This document shows positions 17,850-27,414 of a stretch of 64,000 nt of DNA, in pieces. Position numbers and translations under genes: made by a program. This DNA is from JABSSA01 sp039984715. Lineage in GTDB: Bacteria > Pseudomonadota > Alphaproteobacteria > Rhodobacterales > Rhodobacteraceae. Under the pieces are notes generated by a model. That model was not told the origin of the DNA. It worked only from the letters and a program-made list of their open reading frames with translations, and made no database searches. The stretch covers positions 564,679 to 628,678 of the forward strand of contig JBDWUA010000016.1 of assembly GCA_039984715.1 (NCBI GenBank), given 5' to 3'. The stretch's first letter is position 1. Every line of letters starts with the position of its first letter.

Positions 17850-19019
17850 ATGACACCAGCAGCACGCATTCACGCGGCGATTGACTTGATCGATCGGATA
17901 CAATCAGGAGAACTGGCCGACCGTGCTATGGCAAGTTGGGGGCGCAACAATCGTTATGCTGGCTCAAAGGACAGGGCGTCGATCGCAGACATTGTCTATG
18001 AAGTCCTAAGGAAGAAGCAGAGCTTTTCCGTGTTGGGAGGAGGACAAACGGGACGCGCGCTCCTACTCGGTTTTGTCCGAGCTTCCAAACAGGACCCAGA
18101 GACCATCTTTGGAGTAGACCGTTATGCTCCGCCTAAACTGCTTGCCGAAGAACTTGTTGCGGGAGAGCAGCATGAATTTGTTGATGAGGACGCTGCAGAC
18201 TTTCCCGATTGGGTTTGGCCTGAGCTAGTCCAATCCCATGGTGACAAAGCTGCAGGGATCGCAGGAGCTTTGAGAAACAGAGCACCAATCTTCGTTCGTG
18301 TTAACCTTGCCAAGCAGACCCGAGATGATGCGATAAGTGCGCTCGCCAACGAGGGAATTATTGGACAGGCCAATCCATTGTCTCCATCCGCAATTGAGGT
18401 TTTGGAAGGGGAACGGAAGATACGAAACTCAACACTCTTCCAGTCTGGAGAGGTCGAGCTTCAGGATGCATCGTCTCAAGCGGTTGCCGACCTCGTTCCT
18501 CTTCAAACAGGGCAAAGACTGCTTGATTTTTGCGCCGGGGCAGGTGGCAAGGTTTTGGCCGTAGCTGGACGCGTCTTGGGAGATTTCTACGCTCATGATG
18601 TAGACGTACGTAGAATGAAAGACTTGCAGCCTAGAGCAATTAGAGCAGGGGTATCTGTCAAACAAGTCGCGATTGAAGACCTAACCCGAAGTTCGCAATT
18701 TGACACAGTTCTAGTTGATGCACCCTGTTCCGGAAGCGGGTCATGGCGCCGTGATCCACAAGGGAAGTGGTTGTTAACTGAGGAAAAACTTGATCACGTC
18801 ATTCGCCTGCAAAGCGAGATCCTCGATCAAGTTTCCTCGATGGTTAGGCCCAATGGCCATCTAGTCTATGCGACATGTTCGCTGTTCAGTCGAGAGAATG
18901 GACTTCAAATAAAGGGGTTCTTGGATCGCGATGAGACATTCTCGCTTTTGTCCGAGCATCACTTTTCACCCTTGGAAGGTGGTGATGGATTTTACTGCGC
19001 GGTTCTTCGTAAGAATTAG
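17850..19019 (+). CDS. RsmB/NSUN-family RNA cytosine-5 methyltransferase
   Basis: 389 residues from the ATG at 17850; an in-frame TTG 36 bases upstream is unlikely. SAM-binding motif LLDFCAGAGGKVLAVAGRVL, the PC motif VDAPCSGSGSWRRDPQGKW and the TC motif YATCSLFSRENG give both catalytic cysteines of m5C RNA methyltransferases. Target is probably 16S rRNA or tRNA. The N-terminal domain is NusB-like helical. Codon use is richer in AGA, CTA and AGG than in the neighbours, suggesting transfer or relaxed expression selection. Rhodobacteraceae normally carry another RsmB, so this may be a paralogue. Confidence 0.85.
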   Translation: MTPAARIHAAIDLIDRIQSGELADRAMASWGRNNRYAGSKDRASIADIVYEVLRKKQSFSVLGGGQTGRALLLGFVRASKQDPETIFGVDRYAPPKLLAEELVAGEQHEFVDEDAADFPDWVWPELVQSHGDKAAGIAGALRNRAPIFVRVNLAKQTRDDAISALANEGIIGQANPLSPSAIEVLEGERKIRNSTLFQSGEVELQDASSQAVADLVPLQTGQRLLDFCAGAGGKVLAVAGRVLGDFYAHDVDVRRMKDLQPRAIRAGVSVKQVAIEDLTRSSQFDTVLVDAPCSGSGSWRRDPQGKWLLTEEKLDHVIRLQSEILDQVSSMVRPNGHLVYATCSLFSRENGLQIKGFLDRDETFSLLSEHHFSPLEGGDGFYCAVLRKN

Positions 19020-19477
19020 CAAATACAATTAGGACTCTCATCGATTGAACAGCCAGCTGTTTTTTGATGGTTGGCTTTGTTCGAACGGGTTGATTTTCGC
19101 CTTGGGGCGGGCAACGAGGTCGAAATTCGGCGAGTTACTTTCGTTCCAGCGCGAAATTCTGGCATCAAGCGATGCCATTTGAGGCACCGGGCAGTGCCCT
19201 GACTTTCGTTGCATGTTCGGTGTTCTCTGCCGAAAACAAAGATTAGGCGCGCACATTCGCAGAATGCCATCCAGCTTGGGAAATTGGCAAATAAGGCCGA
19301 TGGGCTGTGGATAACTTCGGGGACGGTTTTTTCTCAGTTCACTTGACGCAAGCGGAATAAGGCCGTTAAGTCGCTCAATGCAACCTATAGTTTTATTCTC
19401 ACGGTTGTTTGTCGTGAGTTTAACAGGTGGTTAACCCTTAAGGCGGAAAAAGTAAGACTAATTGGAATCATTAGAGC
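19020..19477 (+). other. Intergenic region before cckA
   Basis: 458 bases without a recognisable gene. The right end holds a CtrA-type site at 19420-19434 and probably the cckA promoter. The rest shows only short frames without protein character. Confidence 0.6.
19420..19434. promoter_or_regulatory. CtrA binding site upstream of cckA
   Basis: TTAA-CAGGTGG-TTAA is an exact TTAA-N7-TTAA CtrA box, 44 bp before the cckA start, followed by CCC as in the TTAACC half-site. It suggests that CtrA, the end of the CckA-ChpT-CtrA phosphorelay, controls its own upstream kinase. Confidence 0.6.
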
Positions 19478-21790
19478 GTGACGCATATGCATGACGGAGG
19501 GCTGACCACAGGTCCGGTAACTCGCCTGGCTGAGACCGGAGCGTCTCGATTGCGCTCTTTGTTCGGTGCGGGGTTTTTGTTAGGTGCAATGGCGCTTATG
19601 GCCCCAAACGGATTGGTCCAGTTGGGGCTGGCAGCTGCTGCGGTCACATTGGCGTTTCTCGCTGTTTTGATGGGCATCCTTGGTTTGAAGGCCTCCAGAA
19701 GGCGCGGTACCGCTTTTGGCACTTTGACTGGTTTCATCGAAAAAGATTCCTCACCCAGTTTCGTCATTTCCAACGACGGAGAAATCGTTGGCTTGAATTT
19801 AGCAGCGCGAGACCTTTATCCGGCGCAGATCGGTGACACATTGGCAGGTGCCTTGCGCACAACATTTGCCAATCCTGGCGGTATTATATTTCGACTGCGG
19901 TCCACTGCTGAGACGGAAGGGTCTGCACGCGAAGACTTGGTGACCCGCAAAGGCCATGTGCGCGTGGCTGTTCACCAAATGGGCAATGATGCGATGTTGT
20001 GGCGGCTAGAAGCCGTTGCCGGCGGAGCAGGTGCGCGCGCGGGATCTGATGGCCCAGCGTTGCCCATGGTTATGGTTGGACGCACAAATGCGGTTCTTTT
20101 CATGAACGAATCCGCGCGATCTCTGGTTGGTGAACGGGTCACATCCTTGGATCGAATGTTTCGGGATGTTCCAGTGCAGACAGGGCAGCCCGTTGAAATT
20201 ACGACGAAAACCGGTCCGCGTATGACTATGGTTGCCGATGTCGATGCTGGCGCCGGTCGGCGTGCGTTTTATTTGCTGCCAGCCCCGAATGTGAACAGTT
20301 CAGAATTGCTGTCCAGCTTGGATGATTTGCCTGTCGCACTTCTTGAAGTCTGCCAAGACGGGAAGATCCACGACTACAACCGCAGCGCTGCCGATATGGT
20401 CGGCGAAACGTTGACAAAAGGAATTTCAGTTTCTGACATCATGGAAGGTCTGGGACGCCCTTTAACGGATTGGTTGCAAGAAACTATCGCGGGGCGCGCC
20501 GTCCAACATGCTGAATTTCTTCGATTGAAGCGACCCGACAAAGAGGTGTTCGTTCAAGTCGCCTTGAACCGGGTCATGGGCGAAGGCGAAGGGTCGATAC
20601 TGGCTGTTTTGACCGATGCGACCGAATTGAAAACACTAGAGGCGCAATTCGTTCAAAGTCAGAAAATGCAGGCTATTGGTCAGCTGGCCGGTGGCGTGGC
20701 ACATGATTTCAACAACCTTTTGACCGCGATTTCAGGTCATTGTGATTTGCTATTGCTGCGACATGATCAGGGTGATGCTGACTATGCTGATCTTATGCAG
20801 ATCAACCAAAACGCGAACCGCGCAGCCGCTCTTGTCGGCCAGTTGCTTGCGTTCTCTCGCAAACAAACGTTGCGCCCTGAACGGCTTGATCTGCGCGAAA
20901 CATTGTCTGACCTCACTCATCTGTTAAACCGTCTCGTTGGCGAAAAGGTGACCCTGACGCTAAGCCATGATCCGGTTCTACAAAACATCCGAGCGGACAA
21001 ACGTCAGCTTGAACAAGTGTTGATGAATCTGGTCGTTAATGCACGGGATGCGATGCCGAATGGTGGCGAAATCCGCGTTGAAACGGAATGCCTGCAATTG
21101 ACGCGCCCTTTGAACCGCGATCGTGTGTCGGTGCCGGAAGGTGAATACGTATGTCTGCGTGTGATCGACAAAGGGGCCGGAATTGCGCGGGACAAACTGC
21201 AAAAGGTGTTTGAACCGTTTTTTACGACAAAACGTGCGGGCGAAGGAACTGGCCTTGGCCTGTCCACGGCTTACGGGATCGTCAAGCAAACCGGCGGCTA
21301 TATTTTTGTGGACAGTGAATTGGGGTCGGGCACCTGCTTTACACTTATGTTCCCCGTCTTGGAATCCGCACCCGAGGCGGTTCCCGTTGCGCAGCGCAGC
21401 AAAAAACTGGCTGAACCTAAGCATGGCGACGGTGTTATCCTATTGGTCGAGGACGAAGCACCTGTGCGGGCTTTCGCCAGCCGTGCTCTTCGATTGCGTG
21501 GCTATACGGTCCTAGAGGCTGACTCGGCCGAAGCCGCATTGAAAACGCTGGAAGACGAAAATTTGAATGTGGATTTGTTTGTCACGGATGTCGTTATGCC
21601 GGGCAAAGACGGGCCAAGTTGGGTGCGTGAAGCATTGAAAGAACGTCCCGATGTGCGGGTGGTGTTTGTCTCTGGATATGCAGAAGACCGTTTCAGCGAT
21701 GAAAAAACACAAATTCCCAATTCAGTATTTTTGCCAAAGCCATTTTCGTTGAATGATTTGGCCGAAACCGTGCATCAACAATTGCATTGA
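19478..21790 (+). CDS. cckA: Hybrid histidine kinase/phosphatase CckA
   Basis: 770 residues. Two N-terminal membrane segments (about residues 26-70), PAS-like sensing domains, the HisKA block GQLAGGVAHDFNNLLTAISG with phospho-acceptor H409, an HATPase region (VVNARDAMPNGGEI, GTGLGLSTAYGIVKQTGG) and a C-terminal receiver (LLVEDEAPVRAFASRAL, D704 in VTDVVMPGKDG). This architecture is CckA, which feeds phosphate through ChpT to CtrA and in Rhodobacteraceae controls motility, gene transfer agents and related traits. The start is a GTG at 19478; an ATG three codons later is equally possible. An exact CtrA box lies upstream. Confidence 0.92.
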   Translation: MTHMHDGGLTTGPVTRLAETGASRLRSLFGAGFLLGAMALMAPNGLVQLGLAAAAVTLAFLAVLMGILGLKASRRRGTAFGTLTGFIEKDSSPSFVISNDGEIVGLNLAARDLYPAQIGDTLAGALRTTFANPGGIIFRLRSTAETEGSAREDLVTRKGHVRVAVHQMGNDAMLWRLEAVAGGAGARAGSDGPALPMVMVGRTNAVLFMNESARSLVGERVTSLDRMFRDVPVQTGQPVEITTKTGPRMTMVADVDAGAGRRAFYLLPAPNVNSSELLSSLDDLPVALLEVCQDGKIHDYNRSAADMVGETLTKGISVSDIMEGLGRPLTDWLQETIAGRAVQHAEFLRLKRPDKEVFVQVALNRVMGEGEGSILAVLTDATELKTLEAQFVQSQKMQAIGQLAGGVAHDFNNLLTAISGHCDLLLLRHDQGDADYADLMQINQNANRAAALVGQLLAFSRKQTLRPERLDLRETLSDLTHLLNRLVGEKVTLTLSHDPVLQNIRADKRQLEQVLMNLVVNARDAMPNGGEIRVETECLQLTRPLNRDRVSVPEGEYVCLRVIDKGAGIARDKLQKVFEPFFTTKRAGEGTGLGLSTAYGIVKQTGGYIFVDSELGSGTCFTLMFPVLESAPEAVPVAQRSKKLAEPKHGDGVILLVEDEAPVRAFASRALRLRGYTVLEADSAEAALKTLEDENLNVDLFVTDVVMPGKDGPSWVREALKERPDVRVVFVSGYAEDRFSDEKTQIPNSVFLPKPFSLNDLAETVHQQLH

Positions 21791-21800
21791 TCGAAAACGC

Positions 21801-22403
21801 TTAAGCCTGGTTTGGTATGCTCTCGTAAAGCTCGAAATCGGCACTGAATTTACGTCGATACTTTTGTTCAATTTCAGGAGAAAGAGTGAGTGGCATCGAA
21901 GGCGACACGTTCAATTTCTTCGTTTCGATCCTGAAGCTTAAACGCTCATCGAGAAACGCCAAAATCTGATCTTGGTCTTCATAGCGAAAAAGATGGGTCA
22001 CCCCGGCAGAATTCTTACTTCCTTTCAAAAAGTTAGCTTGGTTTCCAACGCTCGCGAACAGGGGTCTTTTTCCCTTTAGATAGGCCAACACAAAATCGTC
22101 GAAACTGATGTCATGTGTGGCTTTGGGGTGCCCTTGCATAAAGGGGCGTTGACGGTAACGCCACCAACTGCCCAACCACGAGATCGGGTGACGCATCACG
22201 GCCATCAACTCGAGGTTGGTATCGCAGAGTTGGGAATATATCGGTTGTACGAACTTGCTGTATCCACGCACTGTGACATGCTTGATCTGAGGTGGCTCGG
22301 TGATCATTAGATCTGCGCGGTGACGCAGCGCGTCTTGATAGGCTGTCGTGCCGGTTTTTGGAACAGACAAAAACGCAAGGCGTTCTTTGTAAAATACCAT
22401 CAT
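21801..22403 (-). CDS. Sulfotransferase-fold protein
   Basis: 200 residues. LAFLSVPKTGTTAYQDALR is a PAPS 5'-phosphosulfate loop and LMAVMRHPISWLGSWWRYR a 3'-phosphate site, as in the sulfotransferase family; databases often label the Rhodobacteraceae copy beside recA as gamma-glutamyl kinase, which its sequence does not support. Acceptor unknown. It ends 11 bp from the cckA stop (convergent) and is divergent from recA, so it shares the region with the LexA box at 22525-22539; whether it belongs to the SOS response is open. Confidence 0.65.
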   Translation of the reverse strand: MMVFYKERLAFLSVPKTGTTAYQDALRHRADLMITEPPQIKHVTVRGYSKFVQPIYSQLCDTNLELMAVMRHPISWLGSWWRYRQRPFMQGHPKATHDISFDDFVLAYLKGKRPLFASVGNQANFLKGSKNSAGVTHLFRYEDQDQILAFLDERLSFRIETKKLNVSPSMPLTLSPEIEQKYRRKFSADFELYESIPNQA

Positions 22404-22524
22404 CCGCCCGTTCTCCGTTACATACGAACAATTTTCTCTGTTCTGTAAACTACCTTTTAACCGATACCACCGAAAGATGAATAAGAAGAATTTTATTGAA
22501 ATGTTCTCCTTTTGGTCTCATAGA

Positions 22525-22539
22525 GAACGTAGAGGGAAC
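22525..22539. promoter_or_regulatory. LexA (SOS) box upstream of recA
   Basis: GAAC-GTAGAGG-GAAC, the reverse complement of the alphaproteobacterial direct-repeat LexA site GTTC-N7-GTTC, lies 63 bp before the recA ATG. Confidence 0.75.
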
Positions 22540-22602
22540 ATCGATGCGGCATCGCAATGATTGCGGGACCCGCAGGGGTATGACAATAAGGAGCCTATAA
22601 CA

Positions 22603-23679
22603 ATGGCAACGGCAGATTTATTGACCATGGATTCGAAAAAGAACGCGGACAAGCAGAAGGCGCTGGATAGCGCACTGGCTCAAATCGAACGCCAATTCGG
22701 AAAAGGTTCGATCATGAAGCTGGGTGGCGAGAACGCCATTCAGGATATCAAGTCGTCCTCGACAGGGTCGCTGGGCCTGGACATTGCATTGGGCATCGGT
22801 GGATTGCCAATGGGTCGGATCGCCGAGATTTATGGACCAGAAAGCTCCGGTAAAACAACGCTGACACTGCATTGTGTGGCCGAGCAGCAAAAGCAGGGCG
22901 GTGTTTGCGCGTTTGTAGATGCGGAACATGCGCTGGATCCTCAATACGCCAAGAAATTGGGCGTTGATCTGGATGAGTTGCTGATTTCGCAGCCCGACAC
23001 GGGCGAGCAGGCGCTTGAAATCACAGACACGCTCGTACGCTCGGGTGCGGTGAACATGGTCGTGGTCGATTCTGTGGCGGCTTTGACGCCCAAGTCTGAG
23101 CTTGAAGGCGACATGGGTGATTCCAGCGTTGGCGTTCAGGCCCGCTTGATGAGCCAAGCAATGCGCAAGCTGACGGGTTCGATCGCGCGATCCAACTGTA
23201 TGGTGATCTTCATCAACCAGATCAGGATGAAAATCGGCGTGATGTTTGGGTCCCCCGAAACAACAACAGGCGGTAATGCGCTAAAGTTTTATAGCTCCGT
23301 TCGTCTGGATATTCGCCGCATCGGTGCGATCAAGGATCGTGATGAAATTGTTGGCAACCAGACACGTGTCAAAGTTGTCAAAAACAAAGTCGCGCCACCC
23401 TTTAAGCAAGTCGAATTCGACATCATGTATGGCGAAGGTATTTCCAAGACAGGTGAATTGCTTGATCTGGGTGTAAAGGCGGGCGTGGTCGACAAATCCG
23501 GGTCTTGGTTCAGCTATGGCGATGAACGTATCGGACAGGGTCGGGAAAACGCCAAGCAATATTTGCGCGACAACAACCATATCGCGTTCGATATCGAAGA
23601 CAAAATTCGGGCAGCGCATGGGTTGGATTTCGATATGCCTGAACCCAAAGCCGAGGATGACGAAATCCTTGAAAGCTAA
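22603..23679 (+). CDS. recA: Recombinase RecA
   Basis: 358 residues from the ATG at 22603, which has AAGGAG upstream. Walker A GPESSGKTT, the QPDTGEQALEI block, VVVDSVAALTPKSELEGDMG (Walker B and L1 start) and the L2 region IRMKIGVMFGSPETTTGGNA are intact. It forms filaments on single-stranded DNA for recombination and triggers LexA self-cleavage. A LexA box precedes it and a hairpin terminator follows it. Confidence 0.98.
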   Translation: MATADLLTMDSKKNADKQKALDSALAQIERQFGKGSIMKLGGENAIQDIKSSSTGSLGLDIALGIGGLPMGRIAEIYGPESSGKTTLTLHCVAEQQKQGGVCAFVDAEHALDPQYAKKLGVDLDELLISQPDTGEQALEITDTLVRSGAVNMVVVDSVAALTPKSELEGDMGDSSVGVQARLMSQAMRKLTGSIARSNCMVIFINQIRMKIGVMFGSPETTTGGNALKFYSSVRLDIRRIGAIKDRDEIVGNQTRVKVVKNKVAPPFKQVEFDIMYGEGISKTGELLDLGVKAGVVDKSGSWFSYGDERIGQGRENAKQYLRDNNHIAFDIEDKIRAAHGLDFDMPEPKAEDDEILES

Positions 23680-23733
23680 TCAAGATCGGCAACGGAAGTT
23701 GGTCCGACGATTGCGATTTTATGAACAGAACAT

Positions 23734-23759
23734 CGGGGTGTCAGGCAACTGGCACCCCG
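23734..23759 (+). terminator. Terminator downstream of recA
   Basis: CGGGGTG (23734-23740) pairs with CACCCCG (23753-23759), followed by a short T-containing stretch (TTTCAT). It lies 54 bp after the recA stop. Confidence 0.6.
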
Positions 23760-23845
23760 TTTCATATCCCGCGTCGTATGTGGACACCCAGCAAGCGTGA
23801 GGGTATGTCAGGCTAACACCTATATGGCCCTAGGATTGCACGACT

Positions 23846-26500
23846 ATGCGCACGCTAAACGATATTCGATCTACTTTCCTGAATTATTTTGAAAAACAAG
23901 GACATGAAGTCGTTTCTTCAAGTCCTCTTGTGCCACGGAATGACCCAACTCTGATGTTCGTGAACTCAGGGATGGTGCAATTCAAGAACCTGTTCACCGG
24001 TATCGAGACACGCGACTATGCGCGGGCAACGTCGTCTCAGAAATGTGTGCGTGCTGGCGGTAAGCACAATGACCTCGACAATGTGGGATACACTGCGCGC
24101 CACCATACCTTCTTTGAAATGCTGGGGAACTTTAGCTTCGGGAACTATTTCAAAGAAGACGCCATCCGGTTTGCATGGGAATTGATCACGCGTGAATTCG
24201 AAATTCCCAAAGAGCGTTTGTATACGACAGTCTATCATACAGATGACGAAGCGTTTGAAATCTGGAAAAAAGTAGGTGTCCCAGAAGAACGTATCATCCG
24301 GATCGCGACATCTGATAATTTCTGGCAGATGGGGCCGACTGGACCGTGTGGGCCATGCACCGAAATATTCTATGACCACGGGGATCACATTTGGGGCGGA
24401 CCACCCGGAAGCCCCGAGGAAGACGGCGACCGGTTCATTGAAATCTGGAACGTCGTTTTCATGCAAAACGAACAGTTCGAAGACGGATCGATGCGTGCGT
24501 TGGATATGCAATCGATTGACACGGGCATGGGGCTGGAACGCATTGGCGCGTTGCTTCAGGGCAGCCACGACAATTACGATACGGACTTGTTCAAATCGCT
24601 GATCGAAGCATCGGCAGATGTCACAAATGTCGATCCGTACGGTGATCAAAATGTGCATCACCGTGTTATCGCGGATCATTTGCGGTCGACATCGTTTTTG
24701 ATGGCGGATGGCGTTATGCCGTCTAACGAAGGGCGCGGATACGTGTTGCGTCGGATCATGCGGCGCGCGATGCGACATGCGCATTTGCTGGGGGCCAAAG
24801 ATCCAGTGATGCACCGTTTGGTGCCAGCTTTGATTCAGCAAATGGGGGCGGCGTATCCCGAACTTGGCCAAGCGCAATCCTTGATCGAAGAAACATTGCG
24901 TCTGGAAGAAACGCGGTTCAAGCAAACATTGGATCGGGGTCTGAAACTGCTGGATGATGAATTGGCGTCGCTGTCTGATGATGCGGATTTGCCCGGCGCG
25001 GCGGCCTTCAAGCTTTATGACACCTTTGGTTTTCCATTGGATCTGACACAGGATGCCTTGCGCGAAAAAGGGCGCGGGGTTGATGTCGACGGATTTGACG
25101 CGGCCATGGCCGAACAAAAAGCCAAGGCGCGCGCGGCGTGGTCAGGGTCGGGCGAGGCTGCGGATGCGACGGTTTGGTTTGATGTTGCGGACGAAACGGG
25201 CACAACGGATTTTCTGGGCTATGACACCGAAACGGCCGAAGGCCAGATCGTCGGTTTGGTCCAAGACGGCGCATTGGTTTCCGAGGTCGGCGAGGGCGCA
25301 AGCGTCCAGATCGCTTTGAACCAAACACCGTTCTATGCGGAAAGCGGTGGTCAGGTCGGTGACACGGGTGTCATCCGCACCGAAAACGGTGAGGCGCAGA
25401 TCACTGACACCCGCAAGACCGCGGGTGTATTTATTCATATCGCAACGGTCACAAAGGGAAGCCTTTCCAAGGGTGAAGCAGCCGTTCTTGATGTAAATCA
25501 GGTGCGCCGACGTGCGATCCGTGCGAACCACTCAGCGACCCACCTTTTGCACGAAGCATTGCGTGCTGCCCTGGGGGATCACGTGTCACAACGTGGGTCA
25601 TTGAATGCGGATGATCGGCTTCGGTTTGATTTTTCCCACACCAAGGCATTGAGCGAGGACGAATTGGCCCGCGTAGAAGCCGAAGTGAACGCGTATATTC
25701 GCCAGAACGCTTCGGTTGAAACGCGTATCATGACGCCTGACGATGCACGTGCCATCGGTGCGCAGGCGTTGTTTGGCGAAAAGTACGGCGACGAAGTGCG
25801 TGTGGTGTCCATGGGCACCCAAGCCGGGTCGGGCAAGGGCAATGACGGCCAAACCTACAGTCTTGAGCTGTGCGGCGGTACGCATGTTGAGCGGACCGGC
25901 GACATTGGAGCGTTTGTGTCTTTGGGTGACAGCGCATCGTCGGCGGGTGTACGCCGTATCGAAGCGCTGACAGGTCAGGCAGCGATGGATCATTTGCGGG
26001 CGCAGGACACTCTGTTGGCGCAATCCGCACTGGCCTTGAAAGCTCCGGCTCAAGACGTGCCAACCCGTATCAAGGCGTTGTTGGATGAACGCAAAGCCTT
26101 GGCCAACGAAGTCGCTCAGTTGCGCCGAGAGGTTGCAATGTCCGGTGGTGGCACCGCAGCTCCGCAGGATGAAGATGTTGGGGGGACGACGTTCTTGGCC
26201 CAAGTGCTGACCGGTGTTACGGGGCGCGATTTGCCAGCCCTTATCGACGAACATAAATCGCGCATGGGATCAGGGGCCGTTCTTTTGATTGCTGATGCCG
26301 ATGGGAAAGTCGCCGTCGCCGCTGGTGTCACCGACGACAAGACCGCATCGCTCAGCGCTGTTGACCTTGTGCGGGCAGCTGTGGGTGAACTGGGCGGTAA
26401 GGGCGGCGGTGGCCGCGCTGACATGGCTCAGGGTGGTGCTAAGGATGCGACAAACGCAGATGCGGCGATTGCCGCTGCAAAAGAAGTCTTGAAAGGATAA
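23846..26500 (+). CDS. alaS: Alanine-tRNA ligase
   Basis: 884 residues, full length. Class II catalytic blocks (RHHTFFEMLGNFSFGNYFKE, GTGMGLERI-like DTGMGLERIGALLQG), the editing domain with HxxxH (NHSATHLLHEALR) and the late CGGTHVERTGDIG zinc block, and the C-terminal DHHA1 domain rich in glycine (GELGGKGGGGRADMAQGG). It charges tRNA-Ala and clears Ser/Gly mischarging. It is followed after only 3 bp by the DUF1330 gene, probably as one transcript. Confidence 0.97.
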   Translation: MRTLNDIRSTFLNYFEKQGHEVVSSSPLVPRNDPTLMFVNSGMVQFKNLFTGIETRDYARATSSQKCVRAGGKHNDLDNVGYTARHHTFFEMLGNFSFGNYFKEDAIRFAWELITREFEIPKERLYTTVYHTDDEAFEIWKKVGVPEERIIRIATSDNFWQMGPTGPCGPCTEIFYDHGDHIWGGPPGSPEEDGDRFIEIWNVVFMQNEQFEDGSMRALDMQSIDTGMGLERIGALLQGSHDNYDTDLFKSLIEASADVTNVDPYGDQNVHHRVIADHLRSTSFLMADGVMPSNEGRGYVLRRIMRRAMRHAHLLGAKDPVMHRLVPALIQQMGAAYPELGQAQSLIEETLRLEETRFKQTLDRGLKLLDDELASLSDDADLPGAAAFKLYDTFGFPLDLTQDALREKGRGVDVDGFDAAMAEQKAKARAAWSGSGEAADATVWFDVADETGTTDFLGYDTETAEGQIVGLVQDGALVSEVGEGASVQIALNQTPFYAESGGQVGDTGVIRTENGEAQITDTRKTAGVFIHIATVTKGSLSKGEAAVLDVNQVRRRAIRANHSATHLLHEALRAALGDHVSQRGSLNADDRLRFDFSHTKALSEDELARVEAEVNAYIRQNASVETRIMTPDDARAIGAQALFGEKYGDEVRVVSMGTQAGSGKGNDGQTYSLELCGGTHVERTGDIGAFVSLGDSASSAGVRRIEALTGQAAMDHLRAQDTLLAQSALALKAPAQDVPTRIKALLDERKALANEVAQLRREVAMSGGGTAAPQDEDVGGTTFLAQVLTGVTGRDLPALIDEHKSRMGSGAVLLIADADGKVAVAAGVTDDKTASLSAVDLVRAAVGELGGKGGGGRADMAQGGAKDATNADAAIAAAKEVLKG

Positions 26501-26503
26501 ACA

Positions 26504-26791
26504 ATGCCAGCACTTTGGATTGCACGGGTCGATGTGACCGACGCAGAGCTTTATGGAAAATACATCGAAGTCGCGTCAAAGGTTATTCCAGCGCATGGCG
26601 GTGTTTTCATTGCGCGTGGTGGCCGTGTCGAACCCGTTGAGGGGCAGGGCCGCGAACGCAACGTCGTTGCGCGCTTTCCAGATGTCGACACCGCTTTGGG
26701 CGCCTATAACGACCCAGAGTATCAAGAGGCGGTCACATGGGCGCTAAAATCATCGAACCGCGAAGTGATCATCGTAGAAACCACTGAATAA
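26504..26791 (+). CDS. DUF1330 family protein
   Basis: 95 residues of the DUF1330 ferredoxin-like fold: ALWIARVDVTDAELYGKYIE, then IPAHGGVFIARGG and RNVVARFPDVDTALGAYNDP. Family members are small cytoplasmic dimeric alpha-beta barrel proteins of unknown role. Start codon three bases after the alaS stop, so almost surely cotranscribed. Confidence 0.88.
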   Translation: MPALWIARVDVTDAELYGKYIEVASKVIPAHGGVFIARGGRVEPVEGQGRERNVVARFPDVDTALGAYNDPEYQEAVTWALKSSNREVIIVETTE

Positions 26792-27414
26792 TTGATGCGC
26801 GGATTTCTTGTCGCCCCAGGGTGGTGGTGGCAACGAATCCGAGCAGGCATACCCTGACACAGATACTGCGAACTCGTAGGGCGTGATTGCCATGTTTAGT
26901 GCTGATCTGAAAAGCAGTTGATGCGCGAATTGAATGCCGTCCTTCTGGCATTGCCTACGATCTGAGACTTATTATTCAGATGTCTCATGCCCACTTAGTG
27001 CCTTGTCGTAGTCAGGACGTGCTTTAAGCCGACAATTTGTGCTTCTGGAAGAATTGCGATCAAAACCGTGTTTGACGTGGCGCGCGCAAATGGTTCGCGT
27101 GATCGTGAAAAACCGTCACGGCCATCAAAGGCGCGCACGTATTCCCGAACTTCGAATCGGTTGCTCCCCTTGAAATTCGGTGTGTGCTGACGCCTTAAGA
27201 ATTGAGTAAAACAACAAGATGGAGACAGAACAAGGAAAGAAAAGTGCAAAATGTTCCCGTATGAAGGGCAAATAATTTTGAACGAAAATTAATTTACGTC
27301 AAAATTCTCGCCATGATTGATTATAGCAGTTTTGTGAACAAATTGTGTTTGCACTTTATCATTGTCTCAATCAGATTCCCTCCATTGGTTAATTCTGTAT
27401 TTTGGGGGAAACAC
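26792..27414 (+). other. Gene-free region before the VPLPA-CTERM gene
   Basis: About 620 bases. The right end is AT-rich and probably carries the promoter of the gene at 27415. A minus-strand frame at 26995-27249 (84 codons, with a piece EPFARATSNTVLIAILPEAQ) has some protein character but no recognised family. Elsewhere TGAGAC and GTCTCA form a loose inverted repeat near 26960-26990. Confidence 0.5.
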
